Below are positions 13,201 through 25,123 of a DNA stretch of 64,000 nt, piece by piece (positions within the stretch are counted from its first letter, which is position 1; every line of letters starts with the position of its first letter). Both the position numbers and the translations under genes were made by a program. This stretch comes from Formicarius rufipectus (taxonomy: Eukaryota > Chordata > Aves > Passeriformes > Formicariidae). Where the stretch lies: positions 235,527 to 299,526 of the forward strand of contig VXAU01002492.1 of assembly GCA_013399695.1 (NCBI GenBank), written 5' to 3'. The notes under the pieces were generated by a model. That model had not been told where the DNA came from and ran no database searches. It was given only the letters and a program-made list of their open reading frames with translations.

Positions 13201-16200
13201 TAACAAGTCATCTACCAATGTCCATATTAGACAACTGGCCTGAAAAGGACCTGAAATGACCTGGGAATTGCTTAGGAAATCAAATTTTGTCATCCTCTGA
13301 TGACACTTCTTCTTTGTGGGTGGATGACCTCTCACATTCCTTATTTCCTCTCAATTTTCTTTGAACTGTCCCTGAGTCTATTTTCTATATAACTGGTTTT
13401 CACATTATTCAGTGTTCCTTGTGAAGCCTCCATATACTTTGAGCTTGCCTGTAAGTCAGGACTCGCAGATAAAAGAATGTGTGTTTGCACATCATGTCAA
13501 GTCTTGGGGCTGGATAATGTATTCCATTTTTAAAACACAATTTAAAAATAATGAAAAGCCACCCTGAGAGTAGAGACACTCGAAAGGCCACAGCAGGAAA
13601 TCAGAGGAGTGGCAGGTTCTCTTGCATGAGTCAGAACTTCTGCCATGACATCTTTCTGGAGAGCTTCTCCAAGAACTTGTAGAAGCCAGTGGATTATCTG
13701 TTGTAGCACAAGTGGCTCTGTGTGCCTCAAATGAGCTTCCACAAACATCACCTCAGTGGATTTGGAAGTTTTATTGTGTTTGTCCTGTAAACACTGTCCT
13801 TTGCACATTCTATTCATTACTCCCAGGCTCATCCTCAAAGGATGTAAGAACTTCGTGGAGCATTTTGCTGTATGAGTGTGCAACCTTTGCTCCTCAAACT
13901 GATTTTTCTCCTCTGTATTCCTTTATGTTGATAAGGAAAATAAGGTTTGAGATATATAGGAAAAAAAAAATTTAAAATCCTTTGCCACTTCCAGTTTGTC
14001 CAAGTGTAGCATATCTGTGCTGACTCCATGGTCAACATGATCATTCGACAAATTAGGGAGTGGGAAGAAAGGAAGATTTCAAGGGAATTAGTCTTTATTT
14101 TTACTAAAATACAGATTGTCCAGCTGTTCATTGTCACATAAGATATTAGTCAGCCTCAAAAATTTACAAGACTTCCTCTGTTGGAACTAGGAATTTTGGA
14201 AAATTATTTTATTTCTGAACTTAAGACAGTAATATTTTAGATTAATAGAAACTATGTGCTGTTTTATTTATTTGCTTGAGAAGTCCATGGTTCTTGCAAT
14301 GACTTTTGAGTTCAGTGAGACATTTGCATTGCAACACACCTTTCATTCCCAAGACTGTTACAGAGCCAGGCAGGTCTGTAGCAGGGAACTTGCTGCTTCT
14401 CTGTTTCTCTTAGTATTCATCCTAATTCATTACATTGGATTCATGTGGCATAAAAATGTGATGCACTTCACTGAAAAGCTGTGAATATATCCTCAGAAAC
14501 ATGCAGTTGTATGTACTCTGAGATGAGAGAGTCACTTTTAGTATCTATATTGGCTTTTCAAGCAGCAATAAAGGAAACTCTGCAGTAATAAGTGAACACT
14601 TGTGACTGACAAACACACTTCTGCAGTTCAGAACTGGAATATGAATGGACACCATGGGAGGTTGGCCCATTTCTGATGAAAACAGTTTTTTAGCAGCTTG
14701 AATTTATGAATCTGCTCAGTGCAAATGAGAGTTTATTATGCTGAGAGTCTAAAAATGATGCTTCATTTATTAAATCAATACAAAACTTGCATTCAGATAC
14801 TGTTGGAGCTTGTTGTAGACCTTCCTGAGTATCAGAGCTGAGGCTGAAACCACTGACTTGGGTTATGGGAGGTAATGGTGAAAACAGGACAGGCTGCCAA
14901 AACCTTCCTATTCTTTGCTTGATTGAAATGAATGTGTATTTGGAACAGCACCTGTCACAGTTTCCCAATCTGTGCACTAGAGAAAATGATGCTTGCCCAT
15001 TTTGAAAATTCCATGTTTGTTTGATGAAAGCCTTTTAGAATGATTTTGCCCTAAAATTATGTTACCCTTTTAAGACCATTCCTCCACAACCTGGGTCAGC
15101 TGCATCCAACTGCTGCAGGATTGGAAGCAATGGCATCTACTGTGGTACAGTCTCAAGGAGCTCAGTGATTTACATGGATATGAGAGAATTCATCACATAA
15201 AATTCAGGCAGATTTGATACCTAGTCACACAGAACTCGAAGGCTTATTGCCAGATTTTGATATCTAGTCTGCCAGCTGCACTGTGCACTGCCCAGCTCAT
15301 CCAAACCATATGCCTTGAGCAAACAATCAGCAAAGTGTGTTAAAAGCTCTGAAAGTACCACATTAGCCATACGTCAAACAGCTGCATGTCCTGCCCTATT
15401 AATTTGGATAAAAGCTTACCCCTTCAAAACTGATTCTTTGACTTCTTTGTTGTAAAAAATGTGGCTTAAATAAAACCTGTGCATCTGCAGTTCGGTTTAT
15501 AGCAACAAATTTCACTCTATCTGCAGAGGAATATTGAAATTCTGGTTAGGTTTTAAAAGTTTCCCTAGAGACAGAAGAGTCCATTACAAGCTTTTCTGTA
15601 GCTGGAAAGCAAACAGTCACTCACAGAGCACCCTGAAGCCTTTGTAGCACATATTCTTCATACTCTTGAAAGAGTCTTGCTCAGAGTGGAGTACTCATTC
15701 TTGTGCCATAAGCAAAATGAAAAATGTATGTATTGTTTTTCCTCCTTTTGTTGGATTTGGCTGATGCTCACCCTGATCAAGTCACTCTCCTGAGGGTATT
15801 TGCAAGAATGAGTCTAGCATACACTGTCAATAATAAACATGTAAACTGTATTTGCATGACTTCTTACCTCTGTGAAGCAGTTCTTTGTCTACACTTCTAT
15901 ACATTTGTATTATGTGCCCTGATTAAAATGGATTCTCTGCTGTTTACATTTCTGTAGTTATGGATTGTGATTATCTGCATATTGAAAGAACGACTGGGTG
16001 TGAAAATAAGGAGATAGCATTGCTATTGTGATTACTATAAAATCATACCTTCTCAGAACCCAGAACGGTATTATTTTAGAGTCAATTTTGTGGAGTATAA
16101 AAAAAAAAAAAAGAACAATGCATATATTAATAAAAATGTTAGCAGTATCTCTGAGCAAGAATGAAATGTTTTGCTGTGAGCACTCTTAGTTAAATAAAAA

Positions 16201-16539
16201 AGGGTAACAACTATATTGTGACTGAAATATTTTGATTGTTGCTTCCTACCTCCGTAGTCTTTTGCTTTGATCCTCTGAAATATTTTATCAAGGGAAGCCT
16301 CTGTTGCAGCTGCTAATACAGAAGAGCAGAGCAGCCTACAGGGGTTAGTTGTCTGCTCTTCACAGTGCTCACAGTTAAGCTGAAGCGAGGCATAATTAAG
16401 CAAATAAATTCGATCTATTTTCTATCAGTCAAACAGATTTGTACCATTATTACTATCACCCTGCAATGGTAGGAAAAAACCCAAATCTTTAAATATAAGG
16501 GTAGTAGAGAACCTGAGCTGACTTTATCATTTCTTTTGA
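10251..16539. other. Unique intronic stretch with small simple repeats
   Basis: A/T-rich sequence with a TA run passing into a GT run (11424-11452), an A-tract near 12494 and one near 16100. A 111-codon frame at 12523-12858 shows no recognisable protein. No gene, RNA gene or repeat family seen. Confidence 0.45.
11424..11494. repeat. TA/GT dinucleotide microsatellite
   Basis: About 8 TA units (11424-11440) run directly into 5-6 GT units (11441-11452), with a second, degraded TG/TA tract up to about 11494. Likely length-variable between individuals. Confidence 0.85.
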
Positions 16540-16930
16540 CTGGAGCAGCTCTGGGAGCAGCAAAGGCTGAGGGAGCCGGGGCTGTTCAGCCTCCAGAACA
16601 TCCCCTGAGAGGGACCTCCCCGTGCCCGGCAGTGCCCGCAGGGAGGGGGCAGAGCAGGGAGCGGGCTCTGCTCGGGGGGCACAGCCCTGGCACGGCAGGG
16701 ACGGGCAGGGACTGATGCCCGGCGAGTTCCACCTGCACAGCAGGAAGAACTTCTTGGCTGGGCAGAGCCCCAGCCCTGAGCAGAGAGCAGAGAGGGGGTG
16801 GAGTGTCCTCCCTGGGGATATTGCAGCCCCCTCTGGACACGATGCTGTGCCATGTGCTTTGGGCTGGCCCTGTAGGAGCAGGAGGTGGGACCAGGTGAGC
16901 CCCTGACCCATTCTCTGATCCACTGATTGT
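16540..16930 (+). mobile_element. CR1 LINE 3' fragment
   Basis: In the sense direction it reads GGCTGAGGGAGCCGGGGCTG, then the G/C-rich body, then CTGGACACGATGCTGTGCCA and a tail CTGACCCATTCTCTGATCCA that is a worn CR1 3' end. Part of the segment before the tail is deleted compared with the usual layout. The 183-codon and 149-codon antisense frames here are repeat-derived. Confidence 0.87.
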
Positions 16931-18010
16931 GTTTTGTTTCTCTGTTGACCCATGAAAGTTCTCACAGCAAGTACAAATGACAAGGACACAGTTCCACTCC
17001 TCAGGGCTTCCAGGTGTGTGCAGCAGATGCAGCACACCACTGTTTAGCCTTTGTTGCTGTTCATCTCATCACATCACAGACCTGTAATTATTATTACACA
17101 GTTTATCAACTCAGCTTCCAGTTTCCTTCTTTCTTCCATTCTAGGTCATTGCCAATGGAATGTATTGAATTAGTACAAGATATCTCACTGTTCTACATAG
17201 TACTAAAACCCCTTCTCATTTGTGTAGCAGTCCTGGGTACTTGTTTCCTCCAAATTCTGGTCCCCAGTACTAACAGTATCAAAGATATAGTCTAAGACAG
17301 TTCTTGGAGCTTTACACTTCCCACTTGCAGTGGAATTGGCTGAAAATCGAAGGACCTTTTACCAGGTCTTGACTGTGGCTGTGAAATCTTAGGACTTTAG
17401 GTCTGCAGAGCCACAATAACTGATACAAGTACATGCTTGTAAAGTTTGCTTCAAAAATGGGGATGTGGCTCCCTACAGAAGAATTCCTCCCATGTTAAAC
17501 TGATACTACATTGGACAAGAGCCAAGAGGCTCTAAGCTTGCTTTTAAAAAGCCTGAAGCTGGAAAGCTTTTCAGGGAATACATCTGTATTTCTAATTTCC
17601 ACCTTGAAGGATAAAATTGACTGGAGAGTTGGTGAAAATGAATAAATTGCTTCACAGTGGGTCGACAATTCCCTGTTCCTGACTTTCTGTGAAACATCTG
17701 TGGGTGATGCCACCACCAAATCTGACTGCTGGCTTGCAAGATGCTCTGCTGCCACTCCATGATTAAAACCCTGTAAATCGGACATGTGCAGCTGGATTTG
17801 TGGTGCTGTTTTCCAGATTACTTTGTGGAAGTTCAAATGGATGATAGAGGGGCTGGAGCAGAGCAAGGAAAAACCTGTTTCTTCAAAACCTGTCATCTCT
17901 GCTCTGCTGATTTTCTAGATGTGCGAGTGGAATAACACAGCAGAAAATCAGCCCAGAACTGAAAGTAATCACTTACTGAGAAAATATTTTTCTTTTGAAA
18001 AAGGTGTTCG

Positions 18011-18052
18011 TTTTTGTTTGTTTGTTTGTTTGTTTGTTTTTTTTTGTTTTTT
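18011..18052. repeat. (TTTG)n simple repeat
   Basis: A run of seven or so TTTG units followed by a T-rich tail. Confidence 0.9.
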
Positions 18053-19304
18053 AACAGTTTAAGAGGGAAAAAAAATTATGAAGATGACTAAGTTTTAACA
18101 AATATTACAGGCTGAAATTTCTAGCAGCCAAATCATTAAATGCATTCATTTGTAAACATCAGCGATGGAGATGACAAGTCATATAGATCACAATTCTTCT
18201 CTTCTTGTAGTGAGGAGCAGTAATTTATTATTGGAGTAATCACGCAGCACAATGCAGAATTTAGATTCCTCAAGAAAAGGAGTTGCAATGTTTATGAATG
18301 TTTTAGTTTTTTATCATTATAAGATTATGAACTCAGTAAAAAATCATTAATTTCTAAAGTGCAATGCCTGTACATTGAACACAGATGTAATATAAACCAG
18401 ACAGGCAGACCAGTGAAGCAAATGCTCTGGCACACAATATATTAACTAGAGATTTTGCTGATTTGTTTCTGTTGTAGACAAAGTACTCTCACCCTCATGC
18501 CACTTTAGTCAATGATGAAGGTGCAGAATGTACTCAGAAAAGCATCCTTATGTTGAGCACGCTTAATAAGTACAACTGTACTATTTGGCTTCCTTTCATC
18601 CTGAGCATTGTCCAATTTCCTACAAAGATTAAATGAGACAAGAGACTCAGATGTCCTGCCAGTCTACACTTGATGCTGAACAATGAATGGATTCAACACA
18701 TGAAGTTCTTGGCCAATATCTTTTTACAAAGGGAAACATAACATCGTCTAATTATACAACACGGACGTTTAAATTTATTCAGCCCTTGTAGAATCTGCCT
18801 GTGGCGCTTTTTCGTTCCCCCCAAACAGACATTATTGCAGCTTTATTGTGAGGAACAATTTGCTGTCTCACAGCTGGTCATCAGTGAGGCATTGTAGCCT
18901 CAATTCCATGGCTGGCCTTCAGCGAGGCATTGTGTGATGCAGTGAGTGCTGCTCCGTGCCAGGACACTCTCACTCCCCCGCGACCACAGTGAGCAGCGTT
19001 TGGTGTGTGTTTGTTGGGGCAAGTTTGTTTGTTCAGGCTAAAGAGAAGGACTATTAACCACAAACTCTAGAGCCTCTGATTTTATAATTAGAAATCAATT
19101 GGGCAAAGCTTAGTTCTGCATGTGTGACCTCTTCCTGTGACTGTATCCTGGAATGGTTTTCTCCTGAAGTGATTTGCTTAACAATTTCACATTAACGGCT
19201 AATCTATTTGCAAAATCAGTTTGAAATAGTAAATTACCCGTGTGCTTTTGGTGGCCACACAGAAAAAAAGCATAGCCAACATGGAATTACTTGAATGATT
19301 TAGG

Positions 19305-19398
19305 TTTTTTTTTGTTTGTTTGTTTGTTTTTGTTTTGTTTTTTTTTGTTTGTTTTGTTTTGTTTTTGTTTTGTTTGTTTGTTTGTTTGGGTTTTTTGT
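19305..19398. repeat. T/G low-complexity block, (TTTG)n and (TTTTG)n
   Basis: About 94 bp made only of T and G, mixing TTTG, TTTTG and longer T runs. Confidence 0.9.
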
Positions 19399-19874
19399 AA
19401 TTTACATTTTAATCTCATTGTTTATTTGTTTTAATTAAAAGCCATCACAAAATGTGTTGGCACTGCGGAGTTGCATTGACTTAGGAAAGGGCAAGCATCT
19501 GGAGTTTCTATTGTTCACTTGTGTCCAAGGAGGGTGAAATGCAGCTGGACTGTGTTATGCCAGACAGATTGCTAAAACACATTTACTCAACTGATTTGGC
19601 CACCCTGGGCCCCTGTGGTGGTGTGAACTCATTTCTGTCCTGATTACCCTGGTATTTGGGAATCCTCAGGTGGCATAGATACAGCATTTCCTATTCCACT
19701 TATTTTTCTGGTATTGTGCACAGAGAGCTGTTTAGCTCTCTGAAAAGAATGTGTCTGGCCAGTGTGTTTAATATCAATGACCTTCAGAGTCAGGGGTGGG
19801 GGACCAGGACCCAACTTCTGTTTTGTTTCCTGGAAAGTAAACTACGAAGTAAACTCTTAGCAGTGACAAATATC

Positions 19875-20163
19875 GTCCCTCTGGGGGCCATACAGGGACC
19901 AGTGTTACTGAAGATCTTCATTAATGACACAGATTAATGGACTAAATGGATGGATTGGATATTGGGAAGGAATTCTTGGCAGTGAGGGTGGGGAGCCCCT
20001 GCCACAGGCTGGGCAGAGAAGGTGTGGCTGCCCCATCCCTGGGAGTGCCCAAGGCCAGGTTGGATGCGGCTTGGAGTGACCTGGGCTGGTGGAAGGAACA
20101 GGGGTGGGAGTGGATGATCCTTCTGGTCTCTTCCAACCCAAACCATCCTGGGATTCTGTGATG
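19875..20163 (+). mobile_element. CR1 LINE with reverse-transcriptase relic fused to the 3' tail
   Basis: The left part (about 19875-19937), read in the + frame, gives a short match to the motif QGPVL..IFIND of the CR1 reverse transcriptase. Only about 20 bp later the sequence becomes the 3' region of CR1 (GGGAAGGAATTCTTGGCAGT to CCATCCTGGGATTCTGTGAT, ending 20163). Most of the second open reading frame between them is therefore missing, so this is an internally deleted and inactive copy. Confidence 0.82.
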
Positions 20164-22692
20164 ATTTCTAGCAGGGCACATTGCACATTTCTTCTGAATT
20201 CATGGCATAGGGAGGAATGAAGGCAGGGTAATGCCACTGTTGCTTTTTCCTGTACATGCAGTGCTTGACCTTGGCCAACAAGAGGGTACAAATGCTATGT
20301 GTATGTATCTGGTCCCAGTGGGTGAATTGTTGCTGTTGTGGTGAATTTTGTGTTGGAAATGGAAAGCTTTTTCCATGTTAAAGTGGGAGTTTCTAATTAA
20401 GAGATCAGTAAAATTGTCTTGGATTTTTAGTTCTCAATAACGAATTTGTTGTGGTGGTGACAACTTATGTTCTGGAGCAATGGGAATGAAGAAATCATCT
20501 TTTGGGTTTTTCTCTTTTTGTCTGAGATCTCATTATCTGTGCAAGCTTATTATTTACTACCCCACAGTAGTGCTGTGGTAAAATGTACAGGAATATCTGA
20601 GATTTGTGGTGTGATAGTGCTGAGTTGAATTGAATTGGATCTAAGTAACTGCAGATGTGGCTGGTTTCATCTTTATCAGCTTATCTAAGCTTTTGCACTT
20701 AAAGGCTTCTGTCAGTTCAAAGCACAGGCTCTGCTTGGTTGAACAGAGCTAAACTATGGTAGCACTTCTTAGCCTTTCAACAATAATTCTAATTTAATTC
20801 AAACATATGTACTACAGAACTTGGAGGAGTTTAGATATATATCAAGTAAAAATTCCTTCCCATTTTTCTAATATAAGAAGGCACAAAAAAAAAAAAATCA
20901 AAGCTCTTGAAGTTTAATTTTAGTTTTCTCAAAAAATTCATTTTCTTTCCAAATGAACAAATAAAATTGGGTTCTTTCCCCCTTCCTTTGCTTAAAAAAA
21001 AAGAAATCACTGAAATATAAATCCAGATTTAGCATCAAAGAGCAGCTTTGTCAATATAGGCATTTGGGGAGATTCTTAGAATGTTGGAATAATTATATCA
21101 TTGGATTTCTGTTCAGAATAGGGATAGACAAAAATTTGCCACTCCAGAGCATGATGAGATATCTGAGTACATTGCTGCATGTGAAGTGATGGGAGAGCCT
21201 GCTAGTACAGCAGAGATAAAAGGGCTTTTTGTTTTCCTTGGGTCTTGGTTTGCTTGTATGTCCAGTTCTGATAGTTTGTACTTAGGCTGGGCATCCTGGC
21301 ATGTTCAGAGGAGATCACAAATGTGGATCTCAAACGGATCACTTCCAAAAGAACCTCAGAAATGATGACTGGAGATTTCCAAAAGCCAGAGCAAACTCAG
21401 GCTCTTTCATTTGCTAGTAAAATATGCTCAGAGCAATAACAGAAAGGGCTGTGTGCAGGAATGATTTGGTTTGGGTGTCAAATCTCATGACCCAAAATCC
21501 TCTGGCCAGGTTGGGATCTGTGAAAAATAAACAGGAAGAAATTATTAGGAAGAGATTATTGAAGAACTGAGGAGATATCAAGTCTAATAAATTCTTTTCC
21601 TTTCCTAAAACTCAGTCCATCAGCTTTCAGGCACAGTATTTGATATTTAAGGAGACTTGACTTGCCCCATAATGAGATCCTCTGTAAGGATAACATTCTG
21701 ATCCCTGAAAAAAATAAGCAGTCGGATCCCCTTAAGTATGTGTGGATTCAGCCTGGGGTGATGAGAGCAAAGAGACCAAGTCCAGGAAACTGCCTGCAGT
21801 GCCTTCCAGATCAATCAGATGGCATCAGTGCTGACCCTCTCTGAGCAATCCTTCACCCAGGATGACCCTGTCACCCTTTCCTTTGGGGCAGGTGGTTCTC
21901 ATGTCCTACTCCGCGCAGTCCTCAGCACAAATGTTACATGGGTCTGGGATAAAGGATGCTCCTGTATACACAGTACCCCAAGTGATGCAGAGAAAAGGCA
22001 TAGTAGGAAAAAAGAGGGAGAAGGCAAAAGTTGAGAGGTTGGTTTGACTGAGCATCTGAGGCTTTGACACTGTGGGATGACCCTCAGTCTCTGAATATTT
22101 CAGCTGAGCCTCTGGCAGGAGTGGATTGTGCCTGTCCTTTTCCAAGACAGGCTTTCTGCAGTGCTCTCCATGTTCTTCTGGACCTTGAACAACATGTTTA
22201 TTGATTTAGAGTGATTGTTTACTGGGGGGAAATGATTGTCTTCACAGGCGAGATTTCTCTTAGCTTATTGTGGATTTCTGACTGACTGGAAGGGAATTCT
22301 GTCCCTGGGAATGAGGAAACTAATTTAGGGGAACATAATATTTGGATGTCTATATGTCCGGTGATATAGTTCAAAGATTTTCATCACAAACTACAAAAAA
22401 CTTTAAATAATTAAAGGGTCTTTCTAAATACTGCACAAGTCAAGAAAGGTACTCAAAAATGCAGATTTTACTCCAGTCTTAACTCATCCTGCTGGGATTA
22501 TTGATTCAAACTGTGCAGGCAGATCATGGTTGTGACATCCTTTAACACAGACACACAGTACTTAGTTTGTAAAGATCTACTAATAAGAGATATCTCAAGC
22601 TGTACAAGTTAAGAGTACAATCTAAAGTATGATTTTAGAGATAAATTAGTATGTACTAGGTGGGTGATTACCATGGTTGCTTCTCTTCTGTC
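20164..22692. other. Unique intronic stretch
   Basis: A/T-rich sequence with A-tracts near 20885 and 20994. No exon, RNA gene or recognised repeat. Confidence 0.45.
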
Positions 22693-23612
22693 TGTTTGAA
22701 GTCTGGTGGACAACTGGCTCAATATGAGTGACCAATGTGCTGCTGAAGCAAAAGAAGTCAACAAGATGCTGGGCCACATCAACAAGGGCATCACCAGAGT
22801 GACAGAAGAGGCATTTTCCCATTCTACTCAGTGTTTGCCAGGTCACACCTGGAATATTGTGTTCAGTTTTAGTCCCTGCTGTACAAAATAGATGTGGACA
22901 GGCTGGAGATGGCCCAGAGAAGGACCATAAAGGAAATCAAAGGACTTGGAAGCTACCATGTGAGGAAAGGCTGACAAGAGTGAGTTTGTTCAGCCTTTGG
23001 AGTGGAAGGCTTAGGGGAGACCTCATCAGCATGTTCCTGTACTTAAAGGGTGGCTGCAAAGAAGGTCATAGAATGACAGAATGGTTTAGGTTGGAAGGGA
23101 CCTTAAAGCCCATCCCATTCCACACCCTGCCACAGGCAGGGACACCTTTCACCAGCCCAGGTTGCTCCAAGCCCTGTCCAACATGCCCTTGGACACTTCC
23201 ACGGATGGGGCAGCCACAGCTTCTCTGGGCAACCTGTGCTGGGACCTGCCCACCCTCCCAGCCAGGAATTCCTTCCCAATATTGAATCCAACTCTGTTCT
23301 CTTTCAGTTTAAGGTAATTCCTTCTTTTCATGAGGAGTCACCTGGAAAAGATGAGGGGTTATGGGTAAAAGTTACTTGTAAGGATATTCCAGCTGGATAA
23401 AACAGGAAAATTTTTCACAGTGAGAACAATCAGCCAGTGGAATAATCTCCCCAGGGAAGTGGTGATTTCCCCAACACTGGACATTTTTCAGGTCCCTCTG
23501 GACAGGGTCCTGAGGCATTTTGTGTAGCCCAGGGTTTTACCATGCTCTTGCCAATAAAGGTTGGACCAGATGATCTCTGAGGTCCCTTCCATCCTGGTAT
23601 TCTCTGGTTTCA
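22693..23612 (+). mobile_element. Older CR1 LINE copy, interrupted by a younger CR1
   Basis: The left half (about 22693-23065) encodes a worn C-terminal part of the CR1 second open reading frame, with recognisable WLNMS..CA, KMLGHI and CLPGHTWN..F segments (22706-22891), and continues into GGAGACCTCATCAGCATGTT. After the interruption it resumes at about 23321 with ATGAGGAGTCACCTGGAAAA, GATAAAACAGGAAAATTTTT and CTGGTATTCTCTGG as its 3' end. The two halves join in register, so the inner piece inserted later. The coding remnant has stops and is not functional. Confidence 0.85.
23066..23320 (-). mobile_element. Younger CR1 LINE 3' fragment nested in the previous CR1
   Basis: It starts TCATAGAATGACAGAATGGT, the complement of a CR1 3' end, and continues TTGGAAGGGACCTTAAAGCC and CAGCTTCTCTGGGCAACCTG, ending about 23320. 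It lies in the orientation opposite to the host CR1 and splits its body in two. Confidence 0.9.
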
Positions 23613-24565
23613 TGAAGTCTTTAGAACACTCAGTAAAATGAATGCTTGCTGTCCACTCCTGAGTCGAGTGCCAATTCTTGTTTATACCATTATAAAGATA
23701 AAAAGAAAGTCCAATAATTGTCTCCAGCAGACTCATTTGCATTATTTCTTCATAGTAATTACATGAGCAATAGGGACTCTATACCTAAGAGCAAAATGTA
23801 TGTTGATCTGTGTGTGCTGAAATATAATCACAGTAAATGTGTTTTAATTATGTTTGTGACAGTGCAGAAGTAAAGGCAGGGCAGAAAAGCAGCTCTAATA
23901 TCTACAAAATGAGTCATCACGTAAAAAGACTAAACCATTAAAATAAAGCTGGTTCTAATAAGGACAATAATGAAATTATGATAAACAAAGGGAATGAAAT
24001 TGCTTTAATTTTATTGGAAGTAAAGGTTTAATTGCAGGACTTGTGTAGGCAGTAGGAATGGTTTTGCTTTTAAAGCAAATAAGAATTTACTTCTTCTAGA
24101 GCTCGAGTGCTGCATCTGAGAGGAGTGACAGCTTTTCATTTCATACACATCTGAACTGTTGGGGAGAAACGATACTGTTGTACCGCTCCAAATACAAATT
24201 CTTGGAATATCAAAAAAAAAATGTTTTGGGCTAGGCACGGTATTTCAATTAGATGGAAATAAAACCGCTTATATGATAACAAATTAATTTAAAAGGAAGT
24301 GTTTTATTCACATTTTAGAAAGATAAACCCTTCAAAAGCATGAAGTTAATGAATACACAGGTATAAAAAGTTTTTGAAGAAAAAAATAACATTCAGGTCT
24401 TCTAGTCCGGGAAAAATCCTGCCAAAGTGTTTCCTAAATCAACTCCCCAGTAACACAGAATGGTTGAAGTGGCCCTGAATCATTCTCCTTGCCCAAAGAA
24501 CACCATGGGCAGAACAACGTGAATGGCTCCACGGGTGAGGGTGGCATTCCAGGGGTGGCTTCTTG
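23613..24565. other. Unique A/T-rich intronic stretch
   Basis: Very A/T-rich around 23820-24010. No gene or repeat recognised. Confidence 0.45.
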
Positions 24566-24571
24566 GTGTTC

Positions 24572-25004
24572 TGTAAGAATATGGAACTGGATTTTTAACA
24601 AGGAAACTGATAGGATTAGATACCAAGCCTTGGGAGACCACTGGAAGCCAGGAAGGTTCCCAAGATGATAAACTTAATCCTGTCCCAAGATGCCGATCCA
24701 CCCTCAGACACCCCAAAAGACTGTTAACATTTGACTGGATTGCAACTTCTCTGTGCCACTGTCGAGGTAAGAACTACTGTTTGGCAACACCTACTGTCCT
24801 CCTTGTGTCTATGAACAGTGGAGCAGCTCTAGATACCTGTCCTCCCCATGATTAAAATAAAGGAACCCCTTAGTTAGCACGATCCATCCCCTACTTAGCA
24901 TAATCCAGCCTCCTAATTGTAATAACCCTCTAGACAGCCAAACTTGGTTTGAATAAATGCTTTTTGTTTTTACCCCAAAACGGAGAACCTGCCCAACCAT
25001 TACA
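24572..25004 (+). mobile_element. Solitary LTR of an endogenous retrovirus, ERVK-like (433 bp)
   Basis: The element begins TGTAAGAATATGG and ends CCAACCATTACA, so its ends are the inverted pair TGTAA/TTACA. It is flanked on both sides by the same six bases, GTGTTC (24566-24571 and 25005-25010). Six-base duplications are typical of class II (ERVK-type) integration. A TATA-like ATTAAAATAAAGG lies at 24851-24863 and a polyadenylation signal AATAAA at 24952-24957, 47 bp before the right end, which sets the + orientation. No gag, pol or env sequence accompanies it, so it looks like the product of recombination between two LTRs. Confidence 0.82.
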
Positions 25005-25068
25005 GTGTTCTGGGACCTGTGGCTGCTGAGTTTGGTCTGAATACTGAGCCTGTGCTTCCCTGGCTGTG

Positions 25069-25069
<1 letters not shown>

Positions 25070-25099
<30 letters not shown>

Positions 25100-25123
25100 C
25101 ACCATCAGCAACAGCAGCAGCAG
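25070..25123. repeat. (CAT)n/(CAG)n trinucleotide microsatellite
   Basis: About a dozen CAT/CAC units (25070-25106) pass into a short CAG run (to 25123). Translated antisense it gives poly-Met, so the frame there is artefactual. Confidence 0.9.

Larger units (their letters stand above)
16931..19874. other. Unique intronic stretch with TTTG-type low complexity
   Basis: Apart from two TTTG arrays (separate entries) and a small perfect hairpin at 19722-19741, I recognise nothing here. Antisense frames of 133 and 84 codons at 17495-17896 have no recognisable family. Confidence 0.4.

Noticed and set aside
16489..17040. 183- and 149-codon minus-strand open frames
   Set aside because: Antisense translation of the CR1 copy at 16540-16930, Cys/Pro/Ser-rich without any domain.
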